A DNA stretch of 5,531 nucleotides from Flavobacterium sp. (lineage in GTDB: Bacteria > Bacteroidota > Bacteroidia > Flavobacteriales > Flavobacteriaceae). This document shows positions 1 to 4,883 of this stretch, piece after piece. Under the pieces are notes generated by a model that ran no database searches, had not been told where the DNA came from, and was given only the letters and a program-made list of their open reading frames with translations. The DNA lies in the NCBI GenBank assembly GCA_024709705.1, contig JANJWE010000128.1, positions 1-5,531 on the forward strand. The letters run 5' to 3'. Each line of letters begins with the position of its first letter. Position 1 is the first letter of the stretch. The translations under genes and the position numbers were made by a program.

Positions 1-75
1 GTGTTTGCTGTTGTAGCGTCTCATTTGTTCTGAGCCCAAGGACTCCATCTCGGTCAATAGTGCGGCACAAGTCAT
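1..75 (-). CDS. Probable DNA alkylation repair protein (AlkD-like), N-terminal fragment
   Basis: Only the first 25 codons lie in the window; the gene runs off at base 1. The ATG at 75-73 opens a frame without stops, reading MTCAALLTEMESLG then SEQMRRYNSKH. The segment 'LxxMESLGSEQMRRYNSKH' resembles the N-terminus of HEAT-repeat DNA alkylation repair proteins (AlkD-like family), which typically begin 'LESLGxExxRxxxxKHG' before a conserved 'GDNQFGVKxGDIR' stretch that would lie just outside. Members of the family remove alkylated bases such as N3- and N7-alkylpurines from DNA. An earlier ATG overlapping the upstream stop codon is closed after three codons, so 75 is the likely start. The start lies 10 bases after the stop of the TonB-like gene in the same direction, suggesting a shared transcript. 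Identification rests on a short segment recognised from memory, so the family call is probable and not certain. Confidence 0.68.
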   Translation of the reverse strand, partial: MTCAALLTEMESLGSEQMRRYNSKH

Positions 76-85
76 TAGATTTTCA

Positions 86-1099
86 TTAAGGGGTTAATGT
101 AAAAGCATGGGTATAAACCACCGAAACCGGTTTTTTTCGCATCATTCCGGGTTTCAGTTGGGGGAGTTTGGCAAAAATACGTTGCAATTCTGCGGCCAAT
201 TCCGGATTGCTATTTCGCAATAACTGATAGGTTACACGTCCGTCTGAAGCTATGGTAAACGTAACGAAAATTTTCTTTACTTCAGTATTTGCCACACTCT
301 TGGGGCATTTAAAATGGGTTTTGAAAAACAAATTTAGTTGTTCACTAAAACAAGTTTGAAGTCCGGGTTCGCCTTTTTCCGATTCACAACCCGGAAAAAC
401 GGGAGGTTGTTCTACTACGGCATACGGAATATTGGTGTTGTCGGCCTCTTCAAAAGAGTCGTCAGCACGAACGGCTATTACTTCGGAAGCGATTGAAATA
501 TTCGAATTTTCTACTCGTGGATAATTGTAATTTCGAACAAAATCTACCAATGCGTCCCAGTGGTATTGCAGTTTCATCAAATCTTCCGGTTTGTAACGAG
601 AAGGGTTCCATTCCCTTTGTATTTGAGTTTTAAAATCGATAGAAGTGGTGCTGAATTTGCCTTCGGAAGGAGGAACCCATTCCATGCATTTTTTGGAATC
701 CATTTGATACACAAATCGTTCCTGATTTCCGGCAAAGTAGGTGTAGAGACTCACCGTTCCGATACCGATTTCCCGTAAGAAAACTGTTTTTTTTTGGGTG
801 TAGTTCAAACCTGTACTGCCATTGCTAAATTCGGGTTGGTACCAAACCTCTTTGCGGGTAAATCGGATATGGGGCGAAACCAACAAGGCTTTCAATTGTT
901 CTACCGGAATTGTAACAGGGCTGGCGTTTACATCTATTTTAAAACGAATGGTTGTAAAAGGTTTTGACCAATCTTTGGATTCAATGTAGCCGTCTTTTGA
1001 AGTCCCGTCGAGCAGTTGATAGGAACCTTTGGCAAAAGAGGCTTGAGTCCAAGCCGAAAAGCTAATAGTTAATAGACAGAATAGTAATAAGGCTTTCAT
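86..1099 (-). CDS. Secreted protein with TonB-like C-terminal domain
   Basis: 337 residues. Residues 1-20 form a signal peptide (Lys2, hydrophobic core LLLFCLL, likely cut near AWTQA), with no lipobox Cys, so the protein is exported to the periplasm, or anchored if the signal stays uncleaved. Residues 24-190 resemble a poorly characterised Bacteroidota domain starting 'KGSYQLLDGTSKDGYIESKDW', with a later 'VSLYTYFAGNQERFVYQM' segment, followed by a region predicted to be alpha-rich. A low-complexity linker (about 200-225) leads to 'VEQPPVFPGCE' (229-239), the motif that introduces TonB C-terminal domains in this phylum, then 'VTFTIASDGRVTYQLLRNSNPELAAE' and 'LPQLKPGMMRKKPVSVVYTHAF', the strand-helix-strand pattern of that domain. 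The usual Pro/Lys-rich periplasm-spanning segment is absent, so a classical role in energising outer-membrane receptors is doubtful. Cys238 and Cys250 could form a disulfide. It has its own promoter and probably cotranscribes the next gene. Family call is good, function unknown. Confidence 0.82.
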   Translation of the reverse strand: MKALLLFCLLTISFSAWTQASFAKGSYQLLDGTSKDGYIESKDWSKPFTTIRFKIDVNASPVTIPVEQLKALLVSPHIRFTRKEVWYQPEFSNGSTGLNYTQKKTVFLREIGIGTVSLYTYFAGNQERFVYQMDSKKCMEWVPPSEGKFSTTSIDFKTQIQREWNPSRYKPEDLMKLQYHWDALVDFVRNYNYPRVENSNISIASEVIAVRADDSFEEADNTNIPYAVVEQPPVFPGCESEKGEPGLQTCFSEQLNLFFKTHFKCPKSVANTEVKKIFVTFTIASDGRVTYQLLRNSNPELAAELQRIFAKLPQLKPGMMRKKPVSVVYTHAFTLTP

Positions 1100-1119
1100 A
1101 AAATAAGGTTAGGCAAATT

Positions 1120-1149
1120 CAAATGTACTAATTTTCACCTAATTTCAAA
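1120..1149 (-). promoter_or_regulatory. Bacteroidota-type promoter of the TonB-like gene
   Basis: On the minus strand, TACATTTG (1127-1120) matches the -7 consensus TAnnTTTG exactly, and TTTG (1149-1146) lies 18 bases upstream as the -33 element. This spacing is within the range known for Bacteroidota primary sigma-factor promoters. Transcription would begin a few bases downstream, leaving a leader of about 10-15 bases before the ATG at 1099, the same geometry as the putative era and der promoters. It is the best two-box promoter on the left side of the window. Confidence 0.7.
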
Positions 1150-1245
1150 GTTATTCGGTTTGGAATTTCTTTCCTATAAGTTTATTGTATTCTTATAATG
1201 AAAGATATAACTAGTGTAAAGTAGGGGTAAATTTGAGCCAAGCCT

Positions 1246-1300
1246 AAGGGAGGATAAAGGGAGGATAAAGGGAAGATGAAGGGAGGATAGTGGGAGTAAA
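1246..1300. repeat. 11-bp tandem repeat with phased GGG tracts
   Basis: The unit AAGGGAGGATA occurs at 1246-1256, 1257-1267 and 1279-1289 without mismatch. A copy with two changes (AAGGGAAGATG) lies at 1268-1278 and a degenerate fifth copy (GTGGGAGTAAA) at 1290-1300. Each unit puts GGG at the same place, so five GGG tracts recur every 11 bases, about one helical turn. Extra GGGG tracts flank the array at 1224-1227 and 1308-1311. It lies about 100 bases upstream of the promoter of the TonB-like gene and outside any coding frame. Confidence 0.9.
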
Positions 1301-1376
1301 AGTTTTTGGGGAAAGTGTCTCCTTGTGTTCCAATACCCTACAGTAGTATATGTAGCCTTTGCTTTTTGGAAATTAA

Positions 1377-1424
1377 AATTCCGATGGTCTCAGATTAGCA
1401 AACGAAATCCAAGCCACCGGAATT
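1377..1424 (-). terminator. Possible hairpin terminator downstream of icd
   Basis: Read leftward, AATTCCGGTGG (1424-1414) pairs with CCATCGGAATT (1387-1377), an 11-base-pair stem in which one pair is G-U in the RNA. The loop is 26 bases and contains a possible inner GATT/AATC stem. The 3' arm runs into TTTTAATTT, a moderately U-rich tail. The structure begins about 57 bases after the icd stop codon in the correct orientation. The long loop and interrupted U tract make it imperfect, so it could instead be an RNA processing or stability element. Confidence 0.42.
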
Positions 1425-1480
1425 ACCTAACTACAACCTAAACAAACTTTTTTGTGGTCTTCAGGGAACGCGGCTCAAAG

Positions 1481-2917
1481 TTATTGTCCTTGTCCTAAAG
1501 AAAAAGCCGGTTTGCCGTTAAAGGCATATAAATTTTCGGTTTTCACTACTTCCAATTCCAAGGCTAGTGCTTTTTCAAGTAGTTGGGGGATAACAGCGGG
1601 GTTCAATACGGTACCGGATGGTGCGTGAAATCGGCAACGCCAATGGTCGGTACAAAAGGTCTCTTTGAATCCTTCGGGCCAAACTTTTATACCGCGATTG
1701 GTTATCATTTGTAAGGAAACACCGTTTTGCTCCAGAAGTTGAAGCCTTTGGGCTAAGTCTTCTGCATGTTCGCCACGCCAGTGTACAAAAACATCTACAC
1801 CTAATAGCTCTTTAGGTTGGGGGGCTTTGCGGGTATATTTGGGTAAATTGAGCGGAGGGCGTTCGGCATAATCTACAGGTTTGAGCAAAGCGGGTTTAGA
1901 ACCCAATCGGGCTATTACAGCTTCTGCAAATTCGCGGGTGCCTACTTTTTCTACGCTACTTCCTTCTTTAAAAATGTCATAGGTATGAATGCCGTCTTCC
2001 AAGGTTTTTAACCACGCATTTTGAATTTTTTCGGCTACTGCCGATTGGCCAATGTGGTTGAGCATCATTACAGCACCTTGTAGCAAGCCCGAGGGATTGG
2101 CCAAGTTTTGTCCCGCTCTTCGGGGTGCCGAACCGTGTATAGCTTCAAACATAGAACATTCTTCCCCTATATTGGCCGAACCGGCTAAACCTACCGAACC
2201 GGCAATTTGAGCTCCCACATCACTCAAGATGTCGCCATACAAATTGGGCATAACTATCACATCAAATGCCTCAGGCGTGTCGGCCATTTTAGCGGCCCCG
2301 ATATCTATTATCCAATGTTCGTTTTCTATTTCCGGATATTCCAATGCAATTTCATTGAATACTTGATGAAACAAACCGTCCGTTTGTTTCATAATATTGT
2401 CTTTGGTAAAACAAGTTACCTTTTTGCGGTTTTGTTGTTTGGCATATTCAAACGCATAGCGAATGATTTTCTCACATCCGGGTCGGCTAATGAGTTTCAA
2501 ACATTGTACTACTTCATCCGTTTGTTGGTGTTCAATTCCGGCATACAAATCTTCCTCATTTTCGCGAACGATTACCAAATCCATTTCGGGGTGTTTGGTG
2601 GCTACAAAGGGGTGTAAACTCTTGCAAGGTCTTACATTGGCATACAATCCCAAAAATTTACGAGTGGTTACATTCAAACTTTTGTAACCTCCCCCTTGCG
2701 GCGTTGTAATAGGAGCTTTCAAAAAGATTTTGTTGCGTCGGATTACATCCCACGACTCCGGACTAATTCCGGCGGGATTCCCGGAGAGGTAAACTTTTTC
2801 ACCTACTTCAATCTCATCAATTTCTAGTGCAGCACCTGCAGCTTTTAGAATGGCAAGGGTAGCATCCATGATTTCCGGACCTATCCCATCACCTTTGGCA
2901 ACTGTAATTCGTGTCAT
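1481..2917 (-). CDS. icd: Isocitrate dehydrogenase, long bacterial type with extra C-terminal domain, probably NADP-dependent
   Basis: 478 residues. The enzyme oxidatively decarboxylates isocitrate to 2-oxoglutarate in the cytoplasmic TCA cycle. The N-terminus 'ITVAKGDGIGPEI' is typical of the isocitrate/isopropylmalate dehydrogenase fold. 'KSLNVTTRKFLGLYANVRP' (79-97) supplies the substrate-binding Ser80, Asn82, Arg86 and Arg96; 'VRENEEDLYAGIEH' (117-130) supplies Arg118 and the catalytic Tyr125; Lys172 fits the catalytic lysine; Asp229 and Asp233 in 'NLYGDILSD' bind the metal. 'HGSAPRRAGQ' (261-270) is the cofactor loop: basic Arg266-Arg267, where NAD-dependent relatives usually have an acidic residue, argues for NADP. 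Residues from about 365 to the end form the additional domain known from the Thermus enzyme and many Bacteroidota, absent from the roughly 416-residue E. coli enzyme. The ATG at 2917 fits the usual N-terminus. The gene is divergent from era. All key residues seen are intact. Confidence 0.97.
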   Translation of the reverse strand: MTRITVAKGDGIGPEIMDATLAILKAAGAALEIDEIEVGEKVYLSGNPAGISPESWDVIRRNKIFLKAPITTPQGGGYKSLNVTTRKFLGLYANVRPCKSLHPFVATKHPEMDLVIVRENEEDLYAGIEHQQTDEVVQCLKLISRPGCEKIIRYAFEYAKQQNRKKVTCFTKDNIMKQTDGLFHQVFNEIALEYPEIENEHWIIDIGAAKMADTPEAFDVIVMPNLYGDILSDVGAQIAGSVGLAGSANIGEECSMFEAIHGSAPRRAGQNLANPSGLLQGAVMMLNHIGQSAVAEKIQNAWLKTLEDGIHTYDIFKEGSSVEKVGTREFAEAVIARLGSKPALLKPVDYAERPPLNLPKYTRKAPQPKELLGVDVFVHWRGEHAEDLAQRLQLLEQNGVSLQMITNRGIKVWPEGFKETFCTDHWRCRFHAPSGTVLNPAVIPQLLEKALALELEVVKTENLYAFNGKPAFSLGQGQ

Positions 2918-2936
2918 TTGATTTGTGTTTCAATTA

Positions 2937-2950
2937 GTGGTACAAATTTC
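2937..2950 (-). promoter_or_regulatory. Weak candidate -7 element upstream of icd
   Basis: On the minus strand, GAAATTTGTACCAC matches the TAnnTTTG consensus at five of six fixed positions (G instead of T at the first). It continues with TTTGTACC, as the putative era promoter does. It ends 25 bases before the icd ATG, a spacing like the other genes here. No convincing -33 TTG was found upstream, so this is tentative. Confidence 0.35.
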
Positions 2951-2990
2951 TGTATTAGTTTTCATATATTTTTATTTATATATTTTATTA

Positions 2991-3015
2991 AATACATAAA
3001 CAATGTTTATGTATT
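2991..3015. repeat. Perfect 11-bp inverted repeat in the icd/era spacer
   Basis: AATACATAAAC (2991-3001) and its exact reverse complement GTTTATGTATT (3005-3015) flank the 3-base centre AAT. The symmetrical element lies 74 bases upstream of the icd ATG and 260 bases upstream of the era ATG. Neither strand has a clean U-run after it and no recognised gene ends here, so a terminator is unlikely. A binding site for a dimeric regulator is the more natural reading, though no regulator is known from this window. Confidence 0.6.
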
Positions 3016-3224
3016 GATAAGCATTCTATTTAGAGGGATTCCCTTTTGAGTTTAGGTTGCATGCCTTTAGGGTTGTCTTTTTTCATTTTACAACTTCTTT
3101 ATTTTTTTCGGATAAAGGGCAAAAGAGAAGCTTGTAATACGGAGTGTTCTGTTCTTGTTGGTTTGGATTGGGAAGTGCTTTACGTGGGATTTGTATTGTG
3201 GTATTTTGCAAACTGTTTTTGAAA

Positions 3225-3265
3225 TTTGAGATACCAATCAAAAGAAAAGTTACCTTTGTACCCAA
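3225..3265 (+). promoter_or_regulatory. Promoter of era
   Basis: TACCTTTG (3251-3258) is an exact TAnnTTTG -7 box, with TTTG (3225-3228) 22 bases upstream as the -33 box, at the long end of the accepted spacing. The bases after it, TACCCAA, repeat almost exactly at the der promoter. Transcription would begin a few bases downstream, giving a very short leader before the ATG at 3276. This fixes the era start, because the longer open frame would begin upstream of the promoter. Confidence 0.72.
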
Positions 3266-3275
3266 AAAAAAGAAT

Positions 3276-4160
3276 ATGTCGCATAAAGCCGGTTTTGTAA
3301 ATATCATTGGAAATCCAAACGTGGGGAAATCAACACTCATGAATGCTTTCATTGGAGAAAAGTTATCCATAATCACCTCCAAGGCTCAAACGACCCGGCA
3401 TCGGATATTGGGTATTGTTAATGGGGACGATTTTCAAGTGGTAGTTTCGGATACGCCGGGTATTATAAAGCCCGCCTACGAAATGCAAGAATCGATGATG
3501 CAATTTGTAAAATCGGCTTTTGAAGATGCCGATGTATTGCTTTATATGGTTGAGATAGGCGAGAAGGAACTCAAAGACGAAGCTTTTTTCAAACGCATTA
3601 TACACAGTGAAATACCGGTTTTATTGTTGTTAAACAAAATAGACCAATCCAACCAAGAACAATTGGAAGAACAAGTCGCGTTGTGGAAAGAAAAAGTACC
3701 CAATGCAGAGATTTTTCCCCTATCAGCTTTGCAAAATTTCAATGTTAAAGAAGTATTCGATCGTATTATAGAACTCTTACCGGAATGTCCGCCCTATTAT
3801 CCGAAAGACACACTTACCGACAAACCCGAGCGTTTTTTTGTAAACGAAAACATTCGGGAAAAGATTTTATTGAATTACGATAAAGAAATTCCGTATGCCG
3901 TAGAGGTAGAAACCGAAGAATTTTTGGAAGATGATACCATCATTCGCATTCGTTCTTTAATCATGGTAGAACGGGAAACGCAAAAAGGGATTCTTATTGG
4001 GCACAAAGGGGCTGCTTTGAAGAAAGTGGGCATGCAAGCCCGAGCCGATTTGGAAAAATTTTTCGGCAAACAAATACATTTAGAATTGTTTGTAAAAGTA
4101 AGTAAAGATTGGCGTAGCAACAGTTTTCAACTTCGTCGTTTGGGATACAACACCAAGTAA
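3276..4160 (+). CDS. era: GTPase Era, 16S rRNA-binding 30S assembly factor
   Basis: 294 residues from the ATG at 3276, close to the roughly 300 of the family. Era binds the 3' end of 16S rRNA and the immature 30S subunit, coupling GTP hydrolysis to late small-subunit maturation. The GTPase domain shows G1 GNPNVGKS (12-19), G2 QTTRHRI (38-44), G3 DTPG (59-62), G4 NKID (120-123) and G5 SAL (150-152). The C-terminal KH RNA-binding domain (about 200-294) has the GxxG loop GHKG (242-245) and the typical 'LFVKVSKDWR' strand near the end. The open frame continues upstream to 3144, adding 44 residues unlike any Era and crossing the promoter, so the shorter start, which begins MSHKAGFVNIIG, is chosen. 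It is divergent from icd and convergent with the next gene, 56 bases between stops and no clear terminator. All motifs are intact. Confidence 0.98.
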   Translation: MSHKAGFVNIIGNPNVGKSTLMNAFIGEKLSIITSKAQTTRHRILGIVNGDDFQVVVSDTPGIIKPAYEMQESMMQFVKSAFEDADVLLYMVEIGEKELKDEAFFKRIIHSEIPVLLLLNKIDQSNQEQLEEQVALWKEKVPNAEIFPLSALQNFNVKEVFDRIIELLPECPPYYPKDTLTDKPERFFVNENIREKILLNYDKEIPYAVEVETEEFLEDDTIIRIRSLIMVERETQKGILIGHKGAALKKVGMQARADLEKFFGKQIHLELFVKVSKDWRSNSFQLRRLGYNTK

Positions 4161-4216
4161 CAGAACAATCGATTCACTCGAGTCAAATGGTAAGGGTTAC
4201 TAATAAAAAAGGGTAT

Positions 4217-4714
4217 TTATTCTTCCAAAATACGCTCCATCAAGGCTTCCAATTCCCGTGCTTGTTGTAACCCTTTTTTCCGGTTGAGTCGGGCAATAAA
4301 ATACAACAAAAACCAAGCATTGACCATAGCAAACATGACAACCAGGTCAAATTGAAACGGTTGATCCAACGACCATTTGGAAAAAGCAATCATGCTGAAA
4401 ATGATAAAAATTCCGGCCACAATAAAATGTAAAAACATGAAAAGGGTCCACAATACCGGATCGGGACCAAACAAGCCCCGAACAAAGGTGTTGCCGTCTT
4501 CCATTTTCTCTAATTCCAAATGCAAGTGGGGCGAATGTTTTTCTCGGGATAACAAGCCAATGTGCAACCAAATATGATGGCCTGAAATTTTGATTTTATA
4601 ATCCGGTTCCACAGTTGTTTTTAACGATTCGCATCGTGCCATAAGTGTGTCATAAGGAACACGCACTACTTTATCAAACCGATATCGTAAAGGCAATTGG
4701 TTGTCTAAATCCAT
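4217..4714 (-). CDS. Uncharacterised two-helix membrane protein
   Basis: 165 residues from the ATG at 4714. I do not recognise a characterised function. Residues 1-85 are a soluble domain with strand-like alternation: 'YKIKISGHHIWLHIG' (39-53), 'HSPHLHLELEKMEDG' (60-74) and 'FVRGLFGPDPVLWTLFMF' (77-94), which enters the first membrane helix (about 87-111). A second helix spans about 122-142, followed by a basic patch RLNRKK (142-147) and a charged helix 'QARELEALMERILEE', predicting both termini in the cytoplasm. From memory, similar short proteins with a 'HHIWL...SPxLxLEL...LxGLFGPxPxxWT' pattern occur in flavobacteria, sometimes labelled GTP-binding, but no P-loop or NKxD motif is present here, so that label would be unsupported. 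A GTG at 4744 would add ten residues; the ATG is preferred because a likely -7 element overlaps that GTG. The gene lies between era and der on the opposite strand. Confidence 0.85.
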   Translation of the reverse strand: MDLDNQLPLRYRFDKVVRVPYDTLMARCESLKTTVEPDYKIKISGHHIWLHIGLLSREKHSPHLHLELEKMEDGNTFVRGLFGPDPVLWTLFMFLHFIVAGIFIIFSMIAFSKWSLDQPFQFDLVVMFAMVNAWFLLYFIARLNRKKGLQQARELEALMERILEE

Positions 4715-4732
4715 CTTCAGATTGGAGCTAAG

Positions 4733-4756
4733 GTTACAAAACACTAAGTTACAAAA
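4733..4756 (-). repeat. Short direct repeat at the probable promoter of the membrane-protein gene
   Basis: On the minus strand TTTTGTAAC occurs twice (4756-4748 and 4741-4733), 15 bases apart, followed by TTAG and CTTAG respectively. The downstream copy ends its TTTG 22 bases before the ATG at 4714, the same distance as the -7 boxes of the neighbouring genes, so it may be a degenerate -7 element. TATATTTTG at the upstream copy is one base too long for TAnnTTTG. No clear -33 box was found. Confidence 0.4.
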
Positions 4757-4852
4757 TATAAACGAAAACGTAAAAAAAGCCCTTTATTTTTCGGTACGCA
4801 AAGTCCTTGTTTGCTCTTCAAAACAGAAAAGCTAAAGTTCAAATAAAAAAAC

Positions 4853-4867
4853 TACCTTTGCACCCAA
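4853..4867 (+). promoter_or_regulatory. -7 element and start region of the der promoter
   Basis: TACCTTTG (4853-4860) matches TAnnTTTG exactly and is followed by CACCCAA. The 15 bases agree with the era promoter at 14 positions. The box ends 23 bases before the der ATG. No TTG occurs at the expected -33 position (about 4828-4835 reads AAAGCTAA), so the upstream box is weak or absent. Confidence 0.62.
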
Positions 4868-4883
4868 GTTAGAAAAACGAATT

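Larger units (their letters stand above)
1100..1480. other. Intergenic region between icd and the TonB-like gene
   Basis: These 381 bases separate two leftward genes. From right to left they hold a hairpin that may end the icd transcript (1377-1424), a stretch with no recognisable element (about 1301-1376), an 11-bp tandem repeat with regularly spaced GGG (1246-1300), a weak inverted repeat TATAAG/CTTATA (1175-1180 and 1192-1197, 11-base loop), and the promoter of the downstream gene (1120-1149). I saw no open frame with a recognisable protein and no tRNA-like structure. Confidence 0.7.
2918..3275. other. Divergent intergenic region between icd and era
   Basis: 358 bases between the two start codons. 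The icd-proximal part (about 2950-3015) is extremely A+T rich and ends in a long palindrome (2991-3015). An 11-bp odd palindrome, AGGGA-T-TCCCT, lies at 3034-3044. The era promoter occupies 3225-3258. Between about 3087 and 3224 I see no promoter, RNA or convincing protein. The era frame is open upstream to 3144, but that extension has no resemblance to Era and crosses the promoter. Confidence 0.65.

Noticed and set aside
560..778. Rightward open frame of 72 codons inside the TonB-like gene
   Set aside because: It is antisense to a gene with a clear signal peptide and domain pattern; no promoter or family resemblance.
1442..1455. Hairpin ACAAA/TTTGT just after icd
   Set aside because: Five mostly A-T pairs with a 4-base loop are too weak for a terminator.
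2207..2617. Rightward open frame of 136 codons inside icd
   Set aside because: It is antisense to the conserved central part of isocitrate dehydrogenase and has the composition of a shadow frame.
3034..3044. AGGGA-T-TCCCT palindrome upstream of era
   Set aside because: Eleven bases with a single-base centre cannot form a hairpin and are short enough to arise by chance; noted only as context.
3144..3275. 44-residue N-terminal extension of Era in the same open frame
   Set aside because: It has no resemblance to Era, contains several Cys and hydrophobic residues typical of translated noncoding DNA, and crosses an exact TAnnTTTG promoter box at 3251-3258.
3083..3382. Leftward open frame of 99 codons overlapping the start of era
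   Set aside because: It is antisense to the era start and promoter, with no recognisable domain; the downstream portion is a shadow of the conserved G1 region.
4161..4221. Bidirectional terminator between era and the convergent gene
   Set aside because: Only GTAA-GGG-TTAC (4190-4200) and AATAAA/TTTATT (4202-4207, 4216-4221) could pair; both stems are short and A+U rich, and the second includes a stop codon.
4715..4744. GTG start adding ten residues to the membrane protein
   Set aside because: A probable -7 element overlaps this GTG and a normal ATG follows at a leader distance matching neighbouring genes.
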